64,000 nucleotides of DNA. Origin: Monoglobus pectinilyticus. Its GTDB lineage: Bacteria > Bacillota > Clostridia > Monoglobales > Monoglobaceae. The stretch is taken from NCBI RefSeq assembly GCF_002874775.1, contig NZ_CP020991.1, positions 1,307,225-1,371,224 of the forward strand, written 5' to 3'. Position numbers and translations under genes: made by a program. The notes beneath the pieces were generated by a model. It saw nothing but the letters and a program-made list of their open reading frames with translations, did not search any database and was not told the DNA's origin. Positions 18,901-26,745 of the stretch are shown in pieces; within the stretch, counting starts at the first letter, position 1; the number at the start of each line of letters is the position of its first letter.

Positions 18901-19062
18901 AACGATGGCGGTAACGGTTCTTATACAATCGATTTCGGCGGTGTAGTTGAAGATGCTCCTGCATTTGGTATGCTTGACTTCGTATATGTTAGAACTTACG
19001 AAAGAACAGCTGATGTTGTTGATTACACAACATGGGAGTATGATTACAACTTTTCAAAATAA
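15964..19062 (+). CDS. Secreted SLH-domain surface (S-layer-like) protein
   Basis: At 1032 residues it has a signal peptide (MRNLKK, hydrophobic core, cleavage after AFA at about 24). S-layer homology domains follow: SLH1 about 27-83 (FGDVKEGDNYYEAIETLNKLG, then ITRAE), SLH2 about 94-146 (FTDVPSTYWASGYI, GYGDGTFGPDDK) and a weaker SLH3 at about 155-200. SLH domains bind pyruvylated secondary wall polymer. The remaining ~830 residues are Thr/Ser/Asp/Tyr-rich, without cysteines that I can see and without a recognised enzyme motif. Codon use is unlike its neighbours (ACA for Thr, GCT for Ala, GAC/AAC, almost no rare codons), which fits very high expression. With the strong promoter, long leader and strong terminator, a major S-layer protein is the best guess, though an SLH-anchored adhesin is possible. 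Confidence 0.85.
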   Translation: MRNLKKVIALIAVFAMMVSTVAFAATFGDVKEGDNYYEAIETLNKLGILTGDDENNDGVMEYRPNDSITRAEITVIVARIQGQTGAVAQADTVFTDVPSTYWASGYIASATNQGIINGYGDGTFGPDDKVLYEDVIKMLMETLGYKPYAQNNGGYPTGYILAAQRQSVLKNVVGGAEGTEATRGQVAQMTYNAIDTPLMERYVYGGEAQYVIWDGESWSPRKTLMNQALGINKLKGVVTENEVTALDAAVQIDTDATQQIKLYVEDNYLGSNDTNSDYEVDSVYPFYTGDTNAADYLGYDVVLYAQDNKNETDTILSITEATGKNSKVEFTLDKFNSYDADTNNLSYMKNDTDKSATKLKLQTTSNRVNYSDSPAIIYNGIAYSGTLESLFGSYEGDESGLIYKDSAYSGKVTVLDNDDTSGYDVIFVDVAVGAVVDELSSRGVLTFKNSVGDRNHMNSVSKVEFDSSNTDMYINLTKDGKPYDYTALKAWDVLSIVANNGDAQSDYYDIKVLDNTNTAITGSVSRTSSSDTSADGTAYTISGVDYDLAEGYYNNGTLKAGSEGTFYIDEYGKIVAYNKDSNSKTSDNYGYVIDAQITSSGFSDNVPSLQIIYKDGTIGTYDFQGTVTIDNPTEEIQKLVGDNSDSVSFKYKDYSVDAMTEAINTMAGTVITYNATNGYIKSITMAALNSTTDDSTLVLEKADTANVSSFDEDTKQIRVGGTKKYDVADDTLIFYIGKPGDSFVYNKPAAGEPSENCIVGQGSELRTNDNFSSAVYRNGDESGTASVIVMYNTDPGVGASTGVAYITSIGQTTVDGSKVLSITYYQDGELKEANTDDMSVGDYLDQNTVAGSLFKFGISNGTITSAVPYLTFDGTVRDKVYEGDDFTTAGIPNANYVKTTGSNSDEEVYYGAVVQKSGNRLTIAQADADGIISLDPNDWESVSLSNYTANYYLYDPTRNGKAKFQTASLGDITVDKVLANDGGNGSYTIDFGGVVEDAPAFGMLDFVYVRTYERTADVVDYTTWEYDYNFSK

Positions 19063-19094
19063 TTCATTATAACTGATTATTCAAGAAGAATTTC

Positions 19095-19127
19095 AAAGAG
19101 GTTTCCATATTGGAAACCTCTTTTTTT
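19095..19127 (+). terminator. Intrinsic terminator of the SLH protein gene
   Basis: A perfect 12-bp stem (AAAGAGGTTTCC / GGAAACCTCTTT) with a 5-base loop runs into seven T. Confidence 0.95.
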
Positions 19128-19878
19128 ATGGCGTTTTATAGTATAAAAATAATCTCATATCAGGACTAGTAATTTATAAAATAAAGGTAAAAAACTATGT
19201 GGTAAAATATAAAGGTTTGGCAGCTGTGATTATTATAATACAGAGAGGTTCGGCAAAAAATAATGAAAGATGATAATGAAAGCTAAAGCATAACCTTTGC
19301 AAATACAGATGTAATATAATATAGAAATATTAAGTATTTTAAAATAAAGCAATTGAAATATAGAGAAAATAATAGAAAATATGAATTAAGAATTATTTTA
19401 ACAAGTTGTAATTTGATTTTTTTACTTTTTTATATTTAAACTATTTTTATTGTTTTAACAACACATGTAAAACTTTGATATTACGTCACATAATAAAATA
19501 ATTAAATTTTTTATATATTAAGTTTTTTACAATTATATTGTCTAAAATAGTGTCTAAAAGTACATATACTAATTTATTAATATTCAATTAGTAGTGTGCA
19601 TGACCCCAATAATTAAAAAATAGATAACTAACATTAAAATAAAATGAAGATTTTATTTATAATAGAATTTATATCAAAATAACAGTTTATAGATAGTTGT
19701 ATATATTAAATGATTACGGAATCACGGAGCCGAAAATATTTAAATAATTGCTTTCAGTAATTAACTTTAGTTTTCTTATATTAATATGGAATTGTGAAAA
19801 TAAATAACATATATATTTATTTTTATATAAAATTATATTACTTTTTGCAAACAAAGGAGTGCTTATAGTATATAATTA
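19128..19878. other. Long AT-rich intergenic region without recognised genes
   Basis: About 750 bases of extremely AT-rich DNA separate the SLH gene from the glycan cluster. Stops occur frequently in all six frames, and I see no tRNA, no clear repeat and no transposase remnant. It may be decayed sequence or a spacer around a highly transcribed gene. Confidence 0.5.
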
Positions 19879-19907
19879 TTGACAAATTGCTTTAAAATAT
19901 GTAAAAT
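19879..19907 (+). promoter_or_regulatory. Promoter of the phenylacetate-CoA-ligase-like gene and glycan cluster
   Basis: TTGACA (19879-19884), a 17-base spacer and TAAAAT (19902-19907), about 55 bases before the first coding start. It could drive much of the downstream cluster, since I see no terminator until 34.15 kb. Confidence 0.75.
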
Positions 19908-19962
19908 AGATAAGATAGGAGACGTATGTCAAGTTTGATTACAATTTTAAGGAGATATAGAA

Positions 19963-21267
19963 ATGGCAATATGGAATAAAGATATTGAAACAATGCCGAG
20001 AGAGAAGCTAGAGGAATTGCAGCTTAAGAGACTTCAGGAAACAGTCAATCGTGTATATGAAAATGTTAAGCCTTATAGAGAAAAAATGGATAAGGCCGGA
20101 ATTAAGCCTGATGATATTAAGACTTTGGATGATTTATCAAAATTGCCTTTTACAGTTAAGCAGGACCTTCGTGATAATTATCCATATGGTATGTTCGCTG
20201 TGCCGATGGAGCAGGTTACAGAAATCCATGCTTCTTCGGGAACCACTGGAAAGCAGACTGTCGTTGGACTAACTGAGAAGGATGTAGATATATGGGCGGA
20301 AATAGCCGCCAGAGCTCTTTCTGCTATGGGTGTCGATAAGAACTCGGTTGTTCAGACATCGTACGGTTTTGGACTGTTTACCGGTGGATTTGGGGCGCAC
20401 TATGGAGCTAGAAAGATAGGAGCAGTTGCTATTCCAACTTCAAGCGGAAATTCTAAGCGTCAAATAAATATAATGAAAGATTTTGGTTCGACATTTTTAT
20501 GCTGTACACCTTCATATGCTCTCTCGCTGAGTGAGACTTTAGTGGATATGGGATTTACTAAAGATGACATTAAGCTTCAAGGCGGCGCGTTCGGAGCCGA
20601 ACCATGGACTGAAGAAATTCGTCAGGAAATACAAGAAAAGCTGGGAATAAATGCTTATGATATTTATGGTTTAAGTGAGATAATGGGGCCCGGCGTCGGC
20701 TATGAATGTGCAGATCAGTCCGGAATGCACATAAATGAGGATCACTTTATTGTAGAGGTTATAGACCCTGAGACGGGCGAGGTTGTGCCTGACGGCAGTA
20801 TGGGTGAGATAGTGTTTACGTGTATTACAAAAGAGGCTTTGCCTTTAATTAGATACCGTACTAGGGATATTGCCACTATTAATAAAGGAATGTGCAGATG
20901 CGGCAGAACTTTTGCTCGTATGTCGAAGCCCATGGGCAGAAGCGACGACATGTTAATCATTAGAGGTGTAAATGTGTTTCCATCCCAAATTGAGGAAGTG
21001 TTGATGAAAACCGAGGGTGTAGCTCCTCATTATCAGATTATTGTTGATAGAATAAATAATAAAGATATGCTGGACGTTTTGGTTGAGGTTTCAAATAAAG
21101 ATTTAACTGATGAGATTAAAAGTTTAGAGGCGCTTTCCAAAAAAGTTAGTGCAGAAATACTTTCTGTTCTCGGAATAAAGGCTAATATAAAGCTGGTAGA
21201 GCCAAAGACTATTGCAAGAAGTGAAGGCAAATCTGTAAGGGTTATAGATAAGCGCCAGCTTCACTAA
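19963..21267 (+). CDS. Phenylacetate--CoA ligase family protein (PaaK-like)
   Basis: At 434 residues it has the normal PaaK length. The family activates aryl acids with ATP to an adenylate and then the CoA thioester; in anaerobes it is thought to handle phenylacetate or indoleacetate. Seen: the AMP-binding loop [12 protein letters not shown] (89-100), [18 protein letters not shown], the [15 protein letters not shown] adenylate motif, a CRCG turn and the C-terminal domain from [17 protein letters not shown]. The usual partner, indolepyruvate ferredoxin oxidoreductase, is not next to it. Instead it heads a run of glycosyltransferase genes 39 bases downstream. Whether it belongs functionally to that cluster is unknown. 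Confidence 0.88.
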   Translation: MAIWNKDIETMPREKLEELQLKRLQETVNRVYENVKPYREKMDKAGIKPDDIKTLDDLSKLPFTVKQDLRDNYPYGMFAVPMEQVTEIHASSGTTGKQTVVGLTEKDVDIWAEIAARALSAMGVDKNSVVQTSYGFGLFTGGFGAHYGARKIGAVAIPTSSGNSKRQINIMKDFGSTFLCCTPSYALSLSETLVDMGFTKDDIKLQGGAFGAEPWTEEIRQEIQEKLGINAYDIYGLSEIMGPGVGYECADQSGMHINEDHFIVEVIDPETGEVVPDGSMGEIVFTCITKEALPLIRYRTRDIATINKGMCRCGRTFARMSKPMGRSDDMLIIRGVNVFPSQIEEVLMKTEGVAPHYQIIVDRINNKDMLDVLVEVSNKDLTDEIKSLEALSKKVSAEILSVLGIKANIKLVEPKTIARSEGKSVRVIDKRQLH

Positions 21268-21306
21268 AATGTATTACAAATTTTTACATATTGAGGGGTG
21301 CATCGG

Positions 21307-22251
21307 ATGAATTCAGGCGGTAAGGTTTTGTCTGTAGTAATACCGATTTATAATGAGGTAAATATAGAGCCAAACATCACCAGAGTTATGGAGGTTTTGT
21401 CAAATGCTAAAATCAAATATGAAATAATACTTGTTGATGATGGTTCCCGGAATAACGCTTGGGGAGAAATTTCGGATATAGTAGATAAATATGAAGGTAT
21501 TATCGGTATAGCGTTTTCAAGAAATTTTGGAAAAGAAAGTGCATTATGCGCCGGACTGGACGCGGCAACAGGCGATTGTGCCATTTGCCTTGACTCCGAT
21601 ATGCAGTTTCCTCCTGAGGTTATACCGGATATGTATAAATTGTGGGAGGAAGGGTATGAGGTCGTAGAAGGTGTTAAAAAGAAGCGTCAGAAAGAAAGCC
21701 TTATGTACAAATTATGTGCCGGAACCTTTTATTCTTTTCTGAAAAAATCATCTAATATTGACCTCAGAAACAGCTCGGATTTTCGTCTGCTGGACCGCGC
21801 GGCTATAGACGCATGGAAAGAGATGCCGGAGAAACAAACGTTTTTCCGAGGAATGTCTTCTTGGGTAGGCTTTAAGCGTTATCAATACGAATTTGAAGTG
21901 GCTGACAGGATAGAGGGTGAGTCAAAATGGTCGTTTAAACGTCTGATAGGACTTGCTGTAGACGCGGTGACTTCTTATACGGCGGCTCCGCTGTATGCAG
22001 CTTCTATTTTCGGAATCATTTTCTTTGTTTTTGCGGTTGTAATGGGAATACAAACATTATATATGTATGTGCTCGGGAAAGCTCAGAGTGGATTTACAAC
22101 TGTAATACTGCTTCTTTTGTTTATTGGCGCGGTAATACTGCTGGGTCTAGGTGTAATCGGAATATATATTAAAAAGATTTATGAAGAGGTTAAAGGCAGA
22201 CCCAGGTATATTATAAGCCGGGTCATTGGCAAAAAGGATATAAACAAATAA
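21307..22251 (+). CDS. GT2 polyprenyl-phosphate glycosyltransferase (DPM1/GtrB-like)
   Basis: At 314 residues from ATG 21307, six bases after GAGGGGTG. The N-terminal GT-A domain has SVVIPIYNEV (9-18), LVDDGSRNN (42-50), NFGKESALCAGLDAATGD and CLDSDMQFPPEV. The C-terminal third has two strong membrane segments (about 220-250 and 257-285), then a basic tail. This layout is that of enzymes loading a sugar from a nucleotide donor onto undecaprenyl phosphate on the cytoplasmic side. Lipid-linked sugars of this kind are donors for GT-C transferases such as the next gene, 18 bases downstream. The sugar is not predictable. Confidence 0.85.
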   Translation: MNSGGKVLSVVIPIYNEVNIEPNITRVMEVLSNAKIKYEIILVDDGSRNNAWGEISDIVDKYEGIIGIAFSRNFGKESALCAGLDAATGDCAICLDSDMQFPPEVIPDMYKLWEEGYEVVEGVKKKRQKESLMYKLCAGTFYSFLKKSSNIDLRNSSDFRLLDRAAIDAWKEMPEKQTFFRGMSSWVGFKRYQYEFEVADRIEGESKWSFKRLIGLAVDAVTSYTAAPLYAASIFGIIFFVFAVVMGIQTLYMYVLGKAQSGFTTVILLLLFIGAVILLGLGVIGIYIKKIYEEVKGRPRYIISRVIGKKDINK

Positions 22252-22269
22252 TTTACGGGGAGTAAAACG

Positions 22270-23991
22270 ATGGAAAATACGTTGTCTATATTAAATAATA
22301 TATTTTTTTGGGTCATATTTGCCACTGTTGCGCTGGCACTTATAAACTATGCAGTTCGCAAATATAATGCGAGGATACTACCCAATAAAGGTGGAGGATT
22401 GAAGTGTTTTAGTCTTTCTGAATTCTCTATGAACGACAAGATATACTATTTAATTATAGCGGCTGTTGTAATAATAGGAATTGGTATAAGAGTTTGGCAG
22501 TTTGGCAGCGTGCCCGGCGGTTTTAATCAGGACGGCGCTATGGCCGCAGTTGACGGCAAGGCTATTGCTGATTATGGAACTGATAGGTTTGGCACATGGC
22601 TTCCAGCTCACTTGTATGCTTGGGGATATGGTCAAATGAGTTCATTGCTTTCATATTTGATAGCAATTTTCGTTAAGTTTTTTGGACTGACTCCTATAAC
22701 AGCCCGTTTGCCTCAGCTCATTATGAGTATTGCCGGCGGCGTGTTCTTTTATCTTTTTATTCGTGATATTTTCGGCAAGGGGGCCGGACTGATTGCGGCT
22801 GTTTTTGTTGCTATAAATCCTTGGCATTTTATTCAGAGCCGTTGGGCGCTTGATTGTAACCTTTTACCCCATTTTTTTATGGGAGGATTGTATTTTTTAA
22901 ACAAGGGTCTGACAAAAAGGCGCAGATATACTTTTATATCAATGATATTTTTCGGTCTTTGTATGTACTGTTATGGAATAACTATTTACACTATTCCCGT
23001 ATTTTTGCTTGCCGTATGTATTTATTATCTTATAAAGAAACGTATAAACTGGAAAGACGCTTTAATTTCTGCCGGCGTGTATCTTATTATTGCCTGGCCG
23101 TTTTTGCTTACCATGTTTATAAACTTTATGAAGTGGGACACTATAAAGCTTCCGTTTGTTACCATGCAGTATTTTTCCGGGAGCGTGCGTTCAAATGACA
23201 TTCTGCTGTTTTCGGATGAACCTTTTAAACAGCTGATTCTAAATGTTAAATCCCTGCTGAATACTACATTATATCAGAAAAAGGATTTGCCGTGGAATGA
23301 TATTGTAGGTTTTGGAACAATGTTTCTGTGCAGTATGCCATTTGTATTTGCTGGATTTGTTGAACTTTTCCGGAATAAGACTGACGGTGCCAAAGGTTTG
23401 GTACTTTTTGCACTCTTAACAGGTGTTTGGGCAGGACTGCTTACCAATGGCGTAAATGTTAACAGAATTAATATAGTATATTATGGGTTAATGATGTTTG
23501 TTGTTTTGGGCGTATATTTCACGATAAAAGAAATAAAGTATACAAAGTGGAGCACTCTGTGTGTATATGCTATCCTTGGAATAATGCTGGTAAGCACATA
23601 TTTTACAACCTATGCTGATTCTATAAAATATCAGTTTTATTATGGGTTTGGGGATGCTTTGTCAGCGGCGGAACAAGCGGATACTGAAAAGATTTATGTA
23701 ACCGCCGACGCTCAAGGCAAAGGATATTCACAGGTGAGTGAAATATTAACCCTATTCTATGATGAGACGGACGCCGAATATTTTCAGGGTAAGAAAAACG
23801 ATGATCACGGAAAAGAACTTCTGCCATATAGACAGAGATTCACTTATGTTAGCATGAGTTCGGATGTGGTTGCCCGTTCACAAAATGAGGATGCGGCATA
23901 TGTCATATTAAAAAGTGATGTAAATTATTTTGACAGCACAAAATATAACATTATTCAGTTTGGGAATTTCTGTGCTGTGGTGCCCAGATAG
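22270..23991 (+). CDS. GT39-like (PMT/ArnT type) membrane glycosyltransferase, copy 1
   Basis: At 573 residues it has about 11-13 predicted membrane segments and a C-terminal extracytoplasmic tail. The first large loop after TM2 has GGFNQDGAMAAVDGKAIADY (84-103); Asp88 is in the place of the GT-C catalytic acid. Other family-like parts: ARLPQLIMSIAGG and INPWHFIQSRWALDCN. GT-C enzymes of this type move a sugar from polyprenyl phosphate to protein, lipid or polymer outside the membrane. It is a clear paralogue of the protein at 26746-28455. The second acidic residue, present there as FDEAM, is Gly here (QDGAM). Confidence 0.8.
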   Translation: MENTLSILNNIFFWVIFATVALALINYAVRKYNARILPNKGGGLKCFSLSEFSMNDKIYYLIIAAVVIIGIGIRVWQFGSVPGGFNQDGAMAAVDGKAIADYGTDRFGTWLPAHLYAWGYGQMSSLLSYLIAIFVKFFGLTPITARLPQLIMSIAGGVFFYLFIRDIFGKGAGLIAAVFVAINPWHFIQSRWALDCNLLPHFFMGGLYFLNKGLTKRRRYTFISMIFFGLCMYCYGITIYTIPVFLLAVCIYYLIKKRINWKDALISAGVYLIIAWPFLLTMFINFMKWDTIKLPFVTMQYFSGSVRSNDILLFSDEPFKQLILNVKSLLNTTLYQKKDLPWNDIVGFGTMFLCSMPFVFAGFVELFRNKTDGAKGLVLFALLTGVWAGLLTNGVNVNRINIVYYGLMMFVVLGVYFTIKEIKYTKWSTLCVYAILGIMLVSTYFTTYADSIKYQFYYGFGDALSAAEQADTEKIYVTADAQGKGYSQVSEILTLFYDETDAEYFQGKKNDDHGKELLPYRQRFTYVSMSSDVVARSQNEDAAYVILKSDVNYFDSTKYNIIQFGNFCAVVPR

Positions 23992-24018
23992 CAAATATTT
24001 TGAACGGGGAGAAATATT

Positions 24019-25398
24019 ATGGATAAAGTTGTTGAGTTTATAAAGAAGAACAAAGTTAAGGTTGCAGGTGCACTTATTATGATAGCCGCATTTGTTATTC
24101 TGCTTATAATCAATTTGCATGTGGATTATACATCCGATGACTTTAGATATAGATTTATATACGATACCCCCGGGAATCCTCTGCCAACGACAAAAAAGAT
24201 TTCAAGTTTTTGGGATGTAATTATTTCAATGATTAATCATTGGAAGCTTTGTAACGGACGTGTTGTAGCGCATGGTCTTTTGCAGATGGTAATGCCGTTT
24301 GGGAAACTGTTTTTTAGGATTTTTAATTCATTGGTCTATGTGAGTTTAGGTTTTCTCATTTATAAACATTCGGTTTATGGGAAAAAGTCAAACTTATCTT
24401 TACTGGTACTTGTATATATTGGGATGTGGTTTTTCTTGCCGCAATTCGGCTTATCTGTGATGTGGGCTTCAGGCGCGGCAAATTATCTTTGGTGCGCAGC
24501 TATAATGCTTTCATTTATGCTGCCGTATAGAATGTATGCGGCAAATGGTGCTGATTCTGTTAAAGACAGTTGGAAGAGCGCTGTATTAATGGGATTGTTC
24601 GGTTTATTTGCCGGTTGTACAAATGAAAATACCGGCGGAGGTGTAGTGCTTATCTGCACCTTGTTTATCTTGTTCTATAAGATAAAAGGGTTTAAAATAC
24701 CAAAATGGTCTTGGATTGGAGTAATAACAGCTGTATGCGGTGTTGTGCTTCTTTTGGCGGCTCCGGGGAATTACCGCATTGACTCAAAAGCGTCCTTTGC
24801 AGAAATACTGATAAGGTTTAAAGACGTTATTGCAAAAACGGAAACACTCGCTTTTTGGCTGTTTGTTATTATTGCAGTGGTTTTAATTTTAGCCTTGCTT
24901 GATAAGTCGAGACATACAAAACTGGGGATAAACTGGCTTGTCCCGCTGATATACTTTGTGGGATCGGTCGCTATGATATCTGTTTTGGCGTTTGCGGCAA
25001 TGAGACCAGAAAGAACATGGTTTACAGCTATTGTTCTTCTTATTGTTATTGCAGGCTGGCTGTATTCAGAAATTAAATTTTCAGATGTAAAGCCATATAT
25101 TATCACTGCTTCAAAATTGGGGTTAACCGCAGTATTTACTATAGTATTCTTAATTTCTTTTAATAAGGAACTTTCTGCAGTTAAATCTACATATGACCAA
25201 ATAAAACCCGGACTGGAAGCAATTGAACAGGCGGTTGAGAATGGCGAGAATGAGGTGGAGATACCGCTTGTGACTCCATCGGATAGTAAGTATGACCCAT
25301 ATAACGGGGCTTTATATGCAGGCGACAGCCCAACGCTTTGGGTAAATGCCTGGATGGAGAAATATTATGGAATAGAAAAAATAACAGGGGTAAAATAA
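24019..25398 (+). CDS. Polytopic membrane protein, DUF6056-like (possible GT-C fold)
   Basis: At 459 residues it has about 10-11 membrane segments. The N-terminus is a basic anchor followed by TM1, then the first outer loop HVDYTSDDFRYRFIYDTPG, with an Asp-Asp pair where GT-C enzymes keep catalytic acids, and later NHWKLCNGRVVAHGL and GCTNENTGGGVV. These features resemble DUF6056 proteins, which occur in surface polysaccharide loci and are thought to be GT-C-like transferases; the function is not established. It starts 27 bases after the GT39-like gene. Confidence 0.65.
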   Translation: MDKVVEFIKKNKVKVAGALIMIAAFVILLIINLHVDYTSDDFRYRFIYDTPGNPLPTTKKISSFWDVIISMINHWKLCNGRVVAHGLLQMVMPFGKLFFRIFNSLVYVSLGFLIYKHSVYGKKSNLSLLVLVYIGMWFFLPQFGLSVMWASGAANYLWCAAIMLSFMLPYRMYAANGADSVKDSWKSAVLMGLFGLFAGCTNENTGGGVVLICTLFILFYKIKGFKIPKWSWIGVITAVCGVVLLLAAPGNYRIDSKASFAEILIRFKDVIAKTETLAFWLFVIIAVVLILALLDKSRHTKLGINWLVPLIYFVGSVAMISVLAFAAMRPERTWFTAIVLLIVIAGWLYSEIKFSDVKPYIITASKLGLTAVFTIVFLISFNKELSAVKSTYDQIKPGLEAIEQAVENGENEVEIPLVTPSDSKYDPYNGALYAGDSPTLWVNAWMEKYYGIEKITGVK

Positions 25399-25414
25399 AA
25401 GTTGGAGGCGTCTT

Positions 25415-26623
25415 ATGTTTGACAATGCGTCGGATAATATTAGATTAGATAAAAGGAACTATGGTATTGATTTACTTAGATTGGTTTCTATGTTTCTTAT
25501 AGTAGTTCTTCATTCGCTTAGCAGAGGGGCTCTAGTGGGGGTTGCACCTTTTAATATACATTATGAGGCGGGTTTTTTAATTGAGGCTCTGACTTACTGC
25601 GCGGTAAATTGCTTTGCGTTAATATCGGGATACGTCGGTGTGGATTCAAAATTTAAATACAGAAGAATTGTACCTATTTGGCTTCAAGTTGTGTTTTATT
25701 GTTTGATATTTACCATGTTTTTTATGTATCTTAAGCCGGATTTGCTGACAAACAAAGCCTTGTTGGGAAGCAATCCATATTATACAGCTTTAACGCCTGT
25801 TATACATAACACTTATTGGTACTTCACTGCTTACTTTGCACTGTTTTTCTTTATTCCTTTTATTAATAAAGGAATGAGGGATATAACGATAAAACAGGCC
25901 TATGCGGTAATTATATCTGTCATATTTGTTTATATAGCATTGCCGTATTTTGCAAAAGTGGATCTATTTAAATTAGAAAAGGGATACAGCGCCACATGGA
26001 TAATATTTCTGTATGTTATAGGAGCAGCGTTAAAAAAGATAAAAATAGAAAAACTAATCAGAAATAAGTATTGGTATTTGATTTTATATGTTTTAACCGC
26101 TGTGATGGCATGGGGCGGAAAATTTATTTCTGAATATCATACAAAATTAAACGGTGGTTTTAAGAATGATGAGGTATTTTTACAGTATAATTCTATATTC
26201 ATTCTTCTTTCCGGTATGTTTTTGGTTTTGTTTTTTGCTAATTTAAATATAAATAATGATAAATTTAAAAAGGTGATAAGATTTTTGGCTCCGGCAGCAT
26301 TTGGAGTATATATTATACATGTAAATCCTCTTATGTTTCAGCTTCCGTTTTGGGGTAAGCTTATGCAGTTGTCACAGAAGCCGCTCTACCTTATGGTACT
26401 GGGAGTTCTGCTGAATTCTCTGATTGTATTTGTCCTATGCTTAGCGGCAGACCTTGTGAGAATTCAGCTGTTTAGACTTTTACATATTAATAAATTTTTG
26501 GATTTGATAAGTGATTGGCTTTCAAAATATATGAATTTGTTCTGTGAAAAAGTGAAGAAATGTTCGGACGGGAATTCGGTAAATAATAAAAAATTATCTC
26601 AAGGAAAATTGAAAGATAGATAA
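25415..26623 (+). CDS. Acyltransferase 3 family membrane protein (O-acetylation)
   Basis: At 402 residues it has ten or so membrane segments. The N-terminal GIDLLRLVSMFLIVVLHS carries the Arg and His typical of acyltransferase-3 proteins (OafA/WecH type), followed by FALISGYVG and HNTYWYFTAYFALFFFIPF. These enzymes usually transfer acetyl or other acyl groups to sugars of surface polysaccharide. Seen in a glycan cluster, O-acetylation of the product is a reasonable inference. The C-terminal 50 residues are a hydrophilic Lys/Asn-rich tail. GGAGG precedes the ATG. Confidence 0.85.
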   Translation: MFDNASDNIRLDKRNYGIDLLRLVSMFLIVVLHSLSRGALVGVAPFNIHYEAGFLIEALTYCAVNCFALISGYVGVDSKFKYRRIVPIWLQVVFYCLIFTMFFMYLKPDLLTNKALLGSNPYYTALTPVIHNTYWYFTAYFALFFFIPFINKGMRDITIKQAYAVIISVIFVYIALPYFAKVDLFKLEKGYSATWIIFLYVIGAALKKIKIEKLIRNKYWYLILYVLTAVMAWGGKFISEYHTKLNGGFKNDEVFLQYNSIFILLSGMFLVLFFANLNINNDKFKKVIRFLAPAAFGVYIIHVNPLMFQLPFWGKLMQLSQKPLYLMVLGVLLNSLIVFVLCLAADLVRIQLFRLLHINKFLDLISDWLSKYMNLFCEKVKKCSDGNSVNNKKLSQGKLKDR

Positions 26624-26745
26624 CAGTCTATTATCGTATAGATTTATGGTATTTTATGCGGTCAAGACCGATAGTATTGAATATCTTTTATTTGCGCAAT
26701 TATGTGCGTAAGTATTATGGACCATAGTAGGAAAGGGGATTATAA

